Position numbers and translations under genes: made by a program | The notes under the pieces: generated by a model | The model's input: only the letters and a program-made list of their open reading frames with translations | Databases searched by the model: none | What the model was told of the DNA's origin: nothing | Part shown: positions 1 to 7,977 of the stretch, in pieces | Layout of the letters: every line of letters begins with the position of its first letter | Numbering within the stretch: the stretch's first letter is position 1 | NCBI GenBank assembly: GCA_023427945.1 | Contig: JAEYZR010000084.1 | Location: 1 to 13,482 of the forward strand | DNA: 13,482 nucleotides | From: Pseudomonadota bacterium | GTDB taxonomy: Bacteria > Pseudomonadota > Gammaproteobacteria > Burkholderiales > Burkholderiaceae_B | Reading direction: 5' to 3'

Positions 1-21
1 CCTGAACGCTCGAGCCTCTAG
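1..21 (+). CDS. Possible 3' end of an upstream gene (folC by context)
   Basis: Frame 1 reads six sense codons (PERSSL) and then TAG at 19-21, just before the ribosome binding site of the next gene. In many betaproteobacteria the gene upstream of this SPOR/cvpA/purF block is folC (folylpolyglutamate/dihydrofolate synthase), so this could be its last codons. Six codons cannot identify a gene. Frame 2 is also open here, so this entry rests on context only. Confidence 0.25.
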   Translation, partial: PERSSL

Positions 22-31
22 GGAATACGCA

Positions 32-871
32 ATGGGTTTGTTCAGTCGTAAGGAAGGCGGTCCCCAAGGTAACAAGGGTCGCCCGATGATTTCCAGCGAG
101 GCGCAAGCGGCCGAGCTGCGGGCCCGCGCAAGGCGTCGTCTGGTCGGCGCAGTGGCTCTGGTTCTGGCCGCGGTCGTCGTGTTGCCTATGGTGCTGAATC
201 CCGAACCGGATCGCGTCGCCGCCGACATCCCCATCCGTGTGCAGAATGCACAAACGCCTTACGATCCGGTCGTCAATTCGCCTCTGGCACAGGTCGATCC
301 TTCTAATCAGCAGCCCGGCACGGCTGGCAACATGTCCTCCGGCACGGTTAATTCAGGTGTAGACACGACCGGCGTGCCTCCCGCGCCTCCGCCGTTATCT
401 TCTGCCATGCCAGCCGAGCAGGCTCCACGCGAATCCGCGCCGGTACCCAGTGCGCCTCCCGCTGTCACTCAGCCTGCGGCACCGGCTACGCCGGCCACGC
501 AGCCGCCTCGTGCCGAACCCAAGCCGGCCACGCGCCCGGCGCCTGTCGCGCGTTCCGACGACGGCGAGCGCGCGCTGGCCCTGCTGGAAGGGCGGGATGT
601 CGAACCGGTCAAACCACCGCCCCGTGCAGTGGAGAAGGGGAACTTCGTGCTCCAGATCGCCTCTTACTCTGCTCGAGCGGACGCCGACGGGCGACGCGAA
701 AAGCTCCATGCAGCGGGAGTGACCAATGCCTTTGTCCAGGCAGCCAACGTGGCAGGGAAAGAGCAGTTCCGACTGCGTGTCGGACCGTTCCCTTCGCGCG
801 ACGCGGCACAGGCAGCACAAGCCCGCCTGCGCACATTGGGCTATGACAACGGCTTCATTGCTGCACAGTGA
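32..871 (+). CDS. SPOR-domain membrane protein (DedD-like)
   Basis: The protein has 279 residues in three parts. A short, basic cytoplasmic N-terminus (1-36) leads into one hydrophobic membrane segment (about 37-55). A long periplasmic linker rich in proline and alanine (about 60-200) follows, then a C-terminal SPOR domain (about 203-278; FVLQIASY at 205-212, FRLRVGPF at 246-253). SPOR domains bind peptidoglycan stripped of stem peptides at the division septum, so a role in cell constriction like that of DedD or FtsN is inferred. The ATG at 32 follows a good AGGGAA site at 20-25. Its stop overlaps the start of the CvpA gene by 4 bases, pointing to translational coupling. It is shorter and less lysine-rich than typical FtsN, so DedD-like is the safer label. 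Confidence 0.85.
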   Translation: MGLFSRKEGGPQGNKGRPMISSEAQAAELRARARRRLVGAVALVLAAVVVLPMVLNPEPDRVAADIPIRVQNAQTPYDPVVNSPLAQVDPSNQQPGTAGNMSSGTVNSGVDTTGVPPAPPPLSSAMPAEQAPRESAPVPSAPPAVTQPAAPATPATQPPRAEPKPATRPAPVARSDDGERALALLEGRDVEPVKPPPRAVEKGNFVLQIASYSARADADGRREKLHAAGVTNAFVQAANVAGKEQFRLRVGPFPSRDAAQAAQARLRTLGYDNGFIAAQ

Positions 872-1356
872 CCGGCTTTGACTTCGTCGCGTTGGCGATC
901 CTCGCCGTGTCCTGTGTGTTGGGATTGGTAAGAGGGCTGCTCAAAGAAGTCCTGTCGCTCATCGCCTACGGGCTTGCATTTGTTGCAGCAATCTGGTGGG
1001 GGCCGGTCGTTCATACCTGGCTGGCGGCATGGATTGAAACACCACTTTTGCGTATGGGAATTTCCTATGCCAGCGTCTTTATCGTGGTTCTATTGAGTGT
1101 TGGTCTGGTCAACATGACCTTGGCAGCCTTGATCAAGACAACCGGGCTTTCACCTGCAGATCATGGCCTGGGCGCTGTTTTCGGACTGGCGCGAGGGCTG
1201 TTGTTCGTGCTCATCCTGGTGGTGCTGGCAGGTTACACACCCATGCCAGCAGAGCCTTGGTGGCAGGAAGCCATGTTCTCGCAGACTGCCGTTGATGCCG
1301 TCAAACAACTTAAAACCTGGTTGCCGCCACAAGCGGCGACCTGGCTGCCTTATTGA
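868..1356 (+). CDS. cvpA: CvpA family inner-membrane protein
   Basis: This is a 162-residue, very hydrophobic protein with four likely membrane segments (about 5-21, 28-45, 64-87 and 101-122). It carries the family's LGL-RGLLKEVLSL pattern near the N-terminus (18-31) and a GLGAVFGLARGLL stretch at 100-112. CvpA proteins were named for colicin V production and have been linked to envelope homeostasis; their biochemical activity is not settled. The start is GTG at 868, overlapping the SPOR gene's TGA (GTGA, 4 bases). It lies directly before purF, as in many proteobacteria. The C-terminus has a small internal duplication (TWLPP and TWLPY). A hairpin straddles its stop codon and is listed separately. 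Confidence 0.88.
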   Translation: MTGFDFVALAILAVSCVLGLVRGLLKEVLSLIAYGLAFVAAIWWGPVVHTWLAAWIETPLLRMGISYASVFIVVLLSVGLVNMTLAALIKTTGLSPADHGLGAVFGLARGLLFVLILVVLAGYTPMPAEPWWQEAMFSQTAVDAVKQLKTWLPPQAATWLPY

Positions 1357-1367
1357 GGCAGTTTCTT
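1345..1367 (+). promoter_or_regulatory. Hairpin at the cvpA stop codon, possible attenuator
   Basis: CTGCCT (1345-1350) pairs with AGGCAG (1356-1361) around a 5-base loop, and an imperfect T-rich tract, TTTCTT, follows. Two G-T pairs could extend the base. The stop codon of cvpA lies at the loop end of the 3' arm. It has the form of a weak intrinsic terminator or attenuator before purF. The stem is only 6 bp, so it may have no function. Confidence 0.3.
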
Positions 1368-1393
1368 AGCCGTTCATTGAACAGGGAATTACC

Positions 1394-2914
<1,521 letters not shown>

Positions 2915-2945
2915 GGGCGTGCGTCAAGCTGGTTAGTTTTTGAAG

Positions 2946-2994
2946 GCGCCCGACAGACCTGGCAGATTCGTCCAGGCCTATCGGGCGCTTTTTT
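2946..2994 (+). terminator. Rho-independent terminator of purF
   Basis: GCGCCCGA (2946-2953) pairs perfectly with TCGGGCGC (2981-2988). A nested CCTGG (2958-2962) / CCAGG (2972-2976) stem sits inside, and six T residues follow at 2989-2994. The T run overlaps the stop codon of the convergent dsbB gene (2993-2995). Read on the minus strand, the same hairpin is followed by CCTTCAAAAAC rather than a T run, so it should act well only in the purF direction. Confidence 0.88.
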
Positions 2995-3469
2995 ACGATT
3001 TGCGTCGCAGCGCGATGATTCCCATCACGGTAAGCAGTGCGAAGAGCGCCAGGCTCCAGATCGCATACTCCACACCGAAAAGCTTGACCCGTGCTTCCAT
3101 GCACGTCCCGAAGATGCCGAACAATGAGGGAAAAGTACCGTCAAGGCCGCTTCTCACCATGAATTGATCGGCAAATGTACGGTCGCATGACTCCATTTCG
3201 GCGGCAACCGACACTTGATACCAGGCGGCAAGGATACCGCCCAGAGAAATGGGGATGGACAGGGCGCTCGTGACACGTGCCACAGACGGTGAGCCCATGG
3301 CCCCGAGCAGGCACACGGTGCCTAGAATCAGATAAATCAGACGCTGGAATACGCACCAGGCGCAGGGCATCATGTCAAATACATGCTGGGATATCAGCGC
3401 ACCACCGACGCCGGCATAGCTAAGCAGGGCGATCAGTATCAGGATGCGTTTGCGTGTCAGGGAACTCAT
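2993..3469 (-). CDS. dsbB: Disulfide bond formation protein DsbB
   Basis: DsbB is a four-helix inner-membrane protein that reoxidises periplasmic DsbA and passes the electrons to quinone. The 158 residues show four hydrophobic segments (about 9-27, 41-59, 66-86 and 134-154). The first periplasmic redox pair is the CAWC motif (C36, C39), followed by R43 in the position of the quinone-interacting arginine of E. coli DsbB. The second pair, which acts with DsbA, is C95 and C123 in the second periplasmic loop. All four essential cysteines are present. The ATG at 3469 lies 8 bases after the glnD stop, and its TAAGG ribosome site includes that stop codon. It is therefore probably the last gene of a map-glnD-dsbB operon. 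Confidence 0.95.
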   Translation of the reverse strand: MSSLTRKRILILIALLSYAGVGGALISQHVFDMMPCAWCVFQRLIYLILGTVCLLGAMGSPSVARVTSALSIPISLGGILAAWYQVSVAAEMESCDRTFADQFMVRSGLDGTFPSLFGIFGTCMEARVKLFGVEYAIWSLALFALLTVMGIIALRRKS

Positions 3470-3477
3470 GTCTTGCC

Positions 3478-6099
3478 TTAAGGAGTTGGGCGCGAATCGT
3501 CGTGCGCCAGCGTTTCAATGATGTCTCGTTCGAACTGCATTTGGGTACGAGGCCGGGACAGGGCTTCGCCATCGATGATGAAAACGTCTTCAACGCGATC
3601 GCCCAAAGTCATGATTTTGGCCATACGCACGTTCAGACCGTGATCGCCCATGACATGGGCCAAGGCGTGCAAGAGCCCGGGACGGTCGGTAGCCACCAGC
3701 GACAGTCGCCACGACTTGCTGCCTTGGTCGGGTTCCAGCGTGAGTTGCGGGCGCACCGGAAAAAGCTTGGAACGGCGAGACTGTCGATTTCGACCCGCAT
3801 ATCCGCCTGGATTGCGTGCCGGAGCCGTTGCGCCGCTCTTGAGCTTTTCGCTTAGTTCGTGTTCGACCAGCGTTGCCTGTGACCGCAGATCGGTTGCACC
3901 CTCGGGCAGCAGGACAATGAAGCTGTCCAGCGCCCACCCATGACGCGTGGTATGAATTCGGGCGTCCTGGACACTCAAGCCCTTCGCCTGAAAAAAACCA
4001 CAGATAGTCATGAACAGATCGTTGACGTCCCGGGTGTATACCATGATCTGTAACCCTTCACCCTGTTCCGTGGGGCGGGCTTTCACGACCGCATGCTCGG
4101 GAGCCAACTGATAATAGAGATGGCGGGTGTGCCAGGCGATATCGGAACTGTCATGGCGCAGAAAATAGGCCACGTCCAATTGTTTCCAGAAGGCCTCGCG
4201 CGATTCATCACGCAACCCGGCAAGCCGGGTCAATCGAATGGCGTCGTTCTTGCGCGCGTTCAGCACGGTGCCGGCGTCCGGGCGTTCTCCCCCGAGTACC
4301 GACAGGGTCAGGCGATAGAGATCCTCGAGAAGTTTTCCTTTCCACGCGTTCCAGACTTTCGGGCTGGTTCCACGTATGTCCGCAATCGTCAGCAGATACA
4401 GGGCGGTCAGGTGGCGTTCATCTTTGACGACGCGCGCAAAATCAGCGATGACGTCAGGATTGGACAAATCCTTTTTCTGCGCAACCGACGACATCGCGAG
4501 GTGATGGCGCACAAGGAACTCCACGAGTTCGGCATCGGCCGGGTCCAGGCCGTGCTCAGAGGCGAACCGTTTTACATCGCGTGCACCGAGCTCCGAATGA
4601 TCTCCACCACGGCCCTTGGCAATGTCATGGAACAGGGCGGCCACATAAAGCAGCCAGTGGCGATCAAGTTCTGCGGTCAGTTGGCTGGCGAGCGGGTCCT
4701 CCTGAGCATGCTCAGGCATGGAAAAACGACGCAAATTGCGAATGACTGCAAGCGTATGCTGATCGACCGTGTAGACGTGAAAAAGGTCATGCTGCATCTG
4801 CCCCACAATCTTGCGAAAAATCGGCAGGTATCGCGGAAGGATATTCAGCATGGTCATGCGCCGAAGCTCATGCACGATGCCGCGAGGTTGCTGGAGAATC
4901 TGCAGGAACAGCTTGCGATTGACAGGATTGCGGCGAAATTGCGCATCGATCCGGTCGCGTGCATGCCAGATCGCCCGCTGTGTGCGGGCGGTCATGCCGG
5001 TCAGCTCGGCATGCTGCTGCATGGTCAGAAAGGCGCGCAGGATAAGCGTGGGTTTGCGTTCGAATGCATCATCCAGAACGATGTCCAGCTTCCCACCCGC
5101 ATTGCAGAAATCTTCATCGATAGGACGCGTCGCGTTCGCACTTGGCGGAAACAGGCGTTCCTCGATGTTCTGCACGAGAATGGTGTTTAACTGAGTGACC
5201 AGCCGCGCAGCCCAGTAATAGCGCTGCATCAGGATTTCGCTGGCCCGACGCGTCCCTGAGGGCTGCAACTGATAGATTTCGGCAAGGCCGGGCTGCAGGT
5301 CGAATAGCACGCGATCCTCGCGCCGCCGGGCAAGCAGATGCAGCTCGATTCTCAACCGCTTGAACGCCTGTTCGGCGCGGCGCAAGTCACGCGCCTCGGT
5401 GTCGGTCAGCAATCCCGCCTGGGCAATCGTACGCCAGGAGCTTCCCAGCCCAGCAGCCTTGGCCATCCACATGATGACCTGCAAGTCGCGCAGGCCCCCG
5501 GGCGACTCTTTGCAGTTGGGCTCCAGCGAATAAGGCGTGTCCTGGTAGCGACTATGACGCTGCTGCATCTCGATGCGCTTGGCTTCGAAAAACAGGCCAG
5601 GGTCCAGGCGGGCACGCATGGCTGCCTCGAAACGACGCATCAGTACCCGGCTGCCGGCCAGCCAGCGCGACTCCAGCAGGGCTGTCTCTACGGTGATGTC
5701 CGCTTCGGCTTCGACTTCGCACTGGGGAATCGTTCTGACGGTATGCCCAGGCTCCAGGCCAAGATCCCAAAGTGCAGCAACCAGGCTTGCAACGGATGGC
5801 TCGTCCGCGCTGTCCAGTTCATGGGGCAGCAGGATGAGGAGATCGATGTCGGAATAAGGATAGAGTTCGCCGCGGCCGTACCCGCCGACGGCAGCAAGCA
5901 TGGCACCGGAAGGGAGGGGGTGAAGCTTGACCAGTTCACGCAGCGTGTGATCGCACGAGCGTCGCAGGTCGGTCAGAAGGATATCCGGGCGCAAATGCTC
6001 GCGAAACTCGTTGATCGCCACGAGTCGTGCCGCATGCAACTGCTCGCGAAGTCCGCTGACTGACGTTGGATGCACGGCTGACTCGCTATAGGTTTCCAC
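3478..6099 (-). CDS. glnD: Bifunctional uridylyltransferase/uridylyl-removing enzyme GlnD
   Basis: GlnD senses glutamine and adds UMP to, or removes it from, PII proteins, thereby setting glutamine synthetase activity and nitrogen-regulated transcription. The 873 residues have the full domain order. The nucleotidyltransferase domain has GGYGRGELYPYSDID at 72-86, with the metal-binding D84 and D86. A helical region and the HD domain follow, with H448, H491-D492 (FHDIAKG), HH at 532-533 and D574. Two ACT domains complete it (about 683-755 and 797-868). A basic linker (about 755-783) separates the ACT domains. Both activities should be intact. The start is GTG at 6099, inside the end of map (14-base overlap) with no clear ribosome site, so translation is probably coupled to map. 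A GTG eight codons later (6075) is an alternative start. Confidence 0.97.
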   Translation of the reverse strand: METYSESAVHPTSVSGLREQLHAARLVAINEFREHLRPDILLTDLRRSCDHTLRELVKLHPLPSGAMLAAVGGYGRGELYPYSDIDLLILLPHELDSADEPSVASLVAALWDLGLEPGHTVRTIPQCEVEAEADITVETALLESRWLAGSRVLMRRFEAAMRARLDPGLFFEAKRIEMQQRHSRYQDTPYSLEPNCKESPGGLRDLQVIMWMAKAAGLGSSWRTIAQAGLLTDTEARDLRRAEQAFKRLRIELHLLARRREDRVLFDLQPGLAEIYQLQPSGTRRASEILMQRYYWAARLVTQLNTILVQNIEERLFPPSANATRPIDEDFCNAGGKLDIVLDDAFERKPTLILRAFLTMQQHAELTGMTARTQRAIWHARDRIDAQFRRNPVNRKLFLQILQQPRGIVHELRRMTMLNILPRYLPIFRKIVGQMQHDLFHVYTVDQHTLAVIRNLRRFSMPEHAQEDPLASQLTAELDRHWLLYVAALFHDIAKGRGGDHSELGARDVKRFASEHGLDPADAELVEFLVRHHLAMSSVAQKKDLSNPDVIADFARVVKDERHLTALYLLTIADIRGTSPKVWNAWKGKLLEDLYRLTLSVLGGERPDAGTVLNARKNDAIRLTRLAGLRDESREAFWKQLDVAYFLRHDSSDIAWHTRHLYYQLAPEHAVVKARPTEQGEGLQIMVYTRDVNDLFMTICGFFQAKGLSVQDARIHTTRHGWALDSFIVLLPEGATDLRSQATLVEHELSEKLKSGATAPARNPGGYAGRNRQSRRSKLFPVRPQLTLEPDQGSKSWRLSLVATDRPGLLHALAHVMGDHGLNVRMAKIMTLGDRVEDVFIIDGEALSRPRTQMQFERDIIETLAHDDSRPTP

Positions 6100-6916
6100 T
6101 CTGGGGGATGGGGAAGGGCGCCTGCACGAACGAGGGTGGGGCTTGCACGCCCGGTGAGACGGTAAGCACTTCGTAACCGGTGTCGGTCACCAGCACCGTA
6201 TGCTCCCATTGGGCAGAAAGGCTTCGATCGCGCGTCACCACACTCCAGCCATCGGAAAGCTGGCGGATCTCACGGCGCCCCGCATTGATCATGGGCTCGA
6301 TCGTGAAGATCATACCGGAGACCAGCTTCACGCCAGTACCGGGCCTGCCGTAATGAAGCACCTGTGGATCCTCATGGAACTTGCGTCCCACGCCATGGCC
6401 GCAGAACTCACGCACCACTGAAAAACCGGCGCCTTCAGCGTGTTTCTGAATGGCATGGCCGACGTCGCCCAGTGTGGCACCGTGCCTGACCTGCTCGATG
6501 CCCAGCCACATGCACTCGAATGTGATGTCGCTCAGGCGTTTCGATAAAATACTCTGAGGCCCCACGTGATACATGCGGCTGGTGTCGCCGAACCAGCCGT
6601 CCTTGATGATCGTGACGTCTATGTTCAGGCAATCGCCGGCCTTGAGCACCTTGTCACCGGGTATGCCGTGGCACACCTGATGGTTGACGGAGGTGCAGAT
6701 GGCGCCTGGAAAGGGCGTGTAGCCCGGAGGCGCATAGCCCACAGTGGCCGAGGTGGCACCCAGCGTTTCTGTGATGTATTTCAGACACAGGCGATCGAGT
6801 TCGCCGGTCGTGACGCCCGCAACGACGTAGGGGGCGATGAAGTCAAGAACGCTGGCAGCGCCCTGGCAGGCTGCTCGCATTTTCGCGAGATCAGCGGGGT
6901 CGGTAACAATTCCCAT
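6086..6916 (-). CDS. map: Methionine aminopeptidase, type I
   Basis: Map removes the initiator methionine from nascent proteins in the cytoplasm and is usually essential. The 276-residue protein has the pita-bread metallopeptidase residues: D100 (NIDVT), D111 (GDTSR), H174 (CGHGVG), E207 (IEPM) and E238 (WEHT) as metal ligands, plus the catalytic histidine H83 (CHGIP). I chose the ATG at 6916 because homologues begin near MxIxxPxDLxKM. The frame stays open for 60 more codons upstream, but that extension crosses the promoter region and has no family resemblance. The ribosome site is weak. The protein ends in a proline-rich tail of about 12 residues beyond the E. coli length. The coding end of this tail overlaps the start of glnD. 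Confidence 0.97.
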   Translation of the reverse strand: MGIVTDPADLAKMRAACQGAASVLDFIAPYVVAGVTTGELDRLCLKYITETLGATSATVGYAPPGYTPFPGAICTSVNHQVCHGIPGDKVLKAGDCLNIDVTIIKDGWFGDTSRMYHVGPQSILSKRLSDITFECMWLGIEQVRHGATLGDVGHAIQKHAEGAGFSVVREFCGHGVGRKFHEDPQVLHYGRPGTGVKLVSGMIFTIEPMINAGRREIRQLSDGWSVVTRDRSLSAQWEHTVLVTDTGYEVLTVSPGVQAPPSFVQAPFPIPQSGNL

Positions 6917-6928
6917 GTAGTAACTTGA

Positions 6929-6958
6929 GCTTGCAGTCAAAAGAATAGTAGAATTATA
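6929..6958 (-). promoter_or_regulatory. Candidate map promoter (-10 TATAAT)
   Basis: On the minus strand a perfect TATAAT lies at 6958-6953, about 36 bases before the map ATG, which would give a leader of about 30 bases. Upstream of it I see TTGAGT, but with a spacer of only about 14 bases, so the -35 element is poor or of another form. The -10 match is strong and the position is right. The assignment is inferred. Confidence 0.45.
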
Positions 6959-6994
6959 GGCTTTCTTTTGAAACTCAATTCGCGCGCTATGCCA
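6931..6994 (+). promoter_or_regulatory. Candidate rpsB promoter region
   Basis: Two options can be seen. The first is TTGCAG (6931-6936), a 17-base spacer, then TTATAG (6954-6959), whose -10 lies over the complement of the map -10. The second is TTGAAA (6968-6973), a 15-base spacer, then TATGCC (6989-6994), preceded by an A/T-rich tract at 6937-6967 that could act as an UP element. Neither is a consensus promoter. A strong promoter is expected somewhere here because rpsB-tsf is highly expressed in bacteria. Confidence 0.35.
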
Positions 6995-7008
6995 ACAAAG
7001 GGTGTCGG

Positions 7009-7032
7009 AAGCTACTGATATCAGTGCTTTTT
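7009..7032 (+). promoter_or_regulatory. Palindromic hairpin with T run in the rpsB leader
   Basis: ACTGATATCAGT (7014-7025) is a perfect 12-base palindrome. It is extended by AAGC (7009-7012) pairing with GCTT (7026-7029) if T7013 is bulged, and a run of five T residues covers 7028-7032. As RNA this is a short terminator-like stem-loop about 45 bases before the S2 start codon. It could be an attenuator, part of an S2-binding autoregulatory leader, or a DNA operator. The sequence alone does not decide. Confidence 0.4.
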
Positions 7033-7076
7033 GATACGGGCGTATGCGCAAGACCCAAACCCTTGGAGAATACAAG

Positions 7077-7835
7077 ATGTCTTTAATGCGTGACATGCTG
7101 GAAGCCGGCGTCCACTTCGGCCACCAAACCCGTTACTGGAACCCCAAGATGGCTCAGTACATCTTCGGTCACCGTAACAAGATTCACATCATCAACCTCG
7201 AACAGACCGTCACCAAGTTCCAGGACGCTACCCGCGCCGTCAAGCAGATCTCCGCCCGCAACGGCAAGGTGCTGTTCGTCAGCACCAAGCGCGCCGCTCG
7301 TGAAATCATCGCTGCCGAAGCAAGCCGTTGCGGCATGCCTTACGTCGATGCCCGCTGGTTGGGTGGCATGCTGACCAACTACAAGACGGTCAAGGCCTCG
7401 ATCAAGCGCCTGAAGGAAATGGAAACCGTGGTCGCTGAAGGCGGCACCGAACCCCTGACCAAGAAAGAAGCGCTGCTGTTCGAGCGCGAGTTGGCCAAGC
7501 TGAACACCTCCATCGGTGGCATCAAGGACATGGGCGGCCTGCCCGATGCACTGTTCGTGATCGACGTCGGCTACCACAAGATCGCCATCCAGGAAGCACG
7601 CAAGCTCGGTATCCCGGTCATCGGCGTGGTTGACACCAACCACTCGCCCGACGGTATCGACTACGTCATCCCCGGCAACGACGATTCGGCCAAGGCCATT
7701 GCGCTTTACGCCCAAGGTGTTGCCGATGCAGTGATCGCCGGCCGTGAGCAAAATGCCAACGGTGGTGGCGACGAAGCCGGCGAAGGTAAGTCGGCTCAGG
7801 AAGAGTTCGTCGAAGTACAGGACGGCCAGGCCTGA
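7077..7835 (+). CDS. rpsB: 30S ribosomal protein S2
   Basis: S2 is a late-assembling protein of the small ribosomal subunit, needed for S1 binding in many bacteria. The 252 residues match the family from the first residues (MLEAGVHFGHQTRYWNPKM at 7-25) and include ARWLGGMLTNYKT and the conserved PDALFVIDV and PVIGVVDTN segments. The C-terminal tail from about residue 225 is acidic and glycine-rich, as is usual in this family. The start is the ATG at 7077, 8 bases after GGAG (7065-7068). An in-frame ATG at 7044 would add 11 residues without family support. The rpsB and tsf ribosome sites share a TTGGAGAA-like core. It leads the large plus-strand cluster and is divergent from map. Confidence 0.98.
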   Translation: MSLMRDMLEAGVHFGHQTRYWNPKMAQYIFGHRNKIHIINLEQTVTKFQDATRAVKQISARNGKVLFVSTKRAAREIIAAEASRCGMPYVDARWLGGMLTNYKTVKASIKRLKEMETVVAEGGTEPLTKKEALLFERELAKLNTSIGGIKDMGGLPDALFVIDVGYHKIAIQEARKLGIPVIGVVDTNHSPDGIDYVIPGNDDSAKAIALYAQGVADAVIAGREQNANGGGDEAGEGKSAQEEFVEVQDGQA

Positions 7836-7884
7836 AATGCAACGCTGGACACCCGCTCGTGATTCTGTCACCCGGGTCGTCCGT

Positions 7885-7907
7885 AGCGATCTGAGCGTCA
7901 GGTCGCT
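7885..7907 (+). promoter_or_regulatory. First hairpin in the rpsB-tsf gap
   Basis: AGCGATCTGA (7885-7894) pairs with TCAGGTCGCT (7898-7907) over ten base pairs, one of them a T-G wobble, around a 3-base GCG loop. No T run follows, so it is not a terminator by itself. It may protect the rpsB 3' end or mark an RNA-processing site between the two messages. Confidence 0.4.
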
Positions 7908-7931
7908 CGCCCTGAGCACCTTATGACTTTG

Positions 7932-7959
7932 CGTGCCCCGCCAGACGGGGCACGGTTTT
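7932..7959 (+). terminator. Terminator-like hairpin before tsf (partial terminator)
   Basis: CGTGCCCCG (7932-7940) pairs perfectly with CGGGGCACG (7946-7954) around a 5-base loop, followed by one G and four T residues (7956-7959). This 9-bp, GC-rich stem with a short T run has the form of a leaky intrinsic terminator. It sits 18 bases before the tsf start and just before its ribosome site. Attenuation between rpsB and tsf is known in E. coli, so a similar role is likely, though inferred here. Confidence 0.6.
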
Positions 7960-7977
7960 AACGATTTGGAGAAAACA

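Noticed and set aside
1353..1381. A purF promoter: TTGAGG (1353-1358), 17-base spacer, ATTGAA.
   Set aside because: The -10 element is too poor, and the short gap after cvpA fits cotranscription better.
4093..5190. A 365-codon open frame on the plus strand inside glnD.
   Set aside because: It is fully antisense to the HD-domain part of an intact glnD. There is no recognisable family and no operon context. It is a typical shadow frame in GC-rich DNA.
5338..6063. A 241-codon plus-strand frame opposite the glnD 5' part, and similar frames at 11993-12727 (minus, opposite dxr) and 9699-10217 (minus, opposite frr).
   Set aside because: All are fully contained in well-supported genes, with mixed, non-family-like translations.
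6917..7096. A 60-codon N-terminal extension of Map reaching into the rpsB start.
   Set aside because: It would cross the divergent promoter region and the rpsB ribosome site. Map homologues begin at the ATG at 6916, and the extension has no family resemblance.
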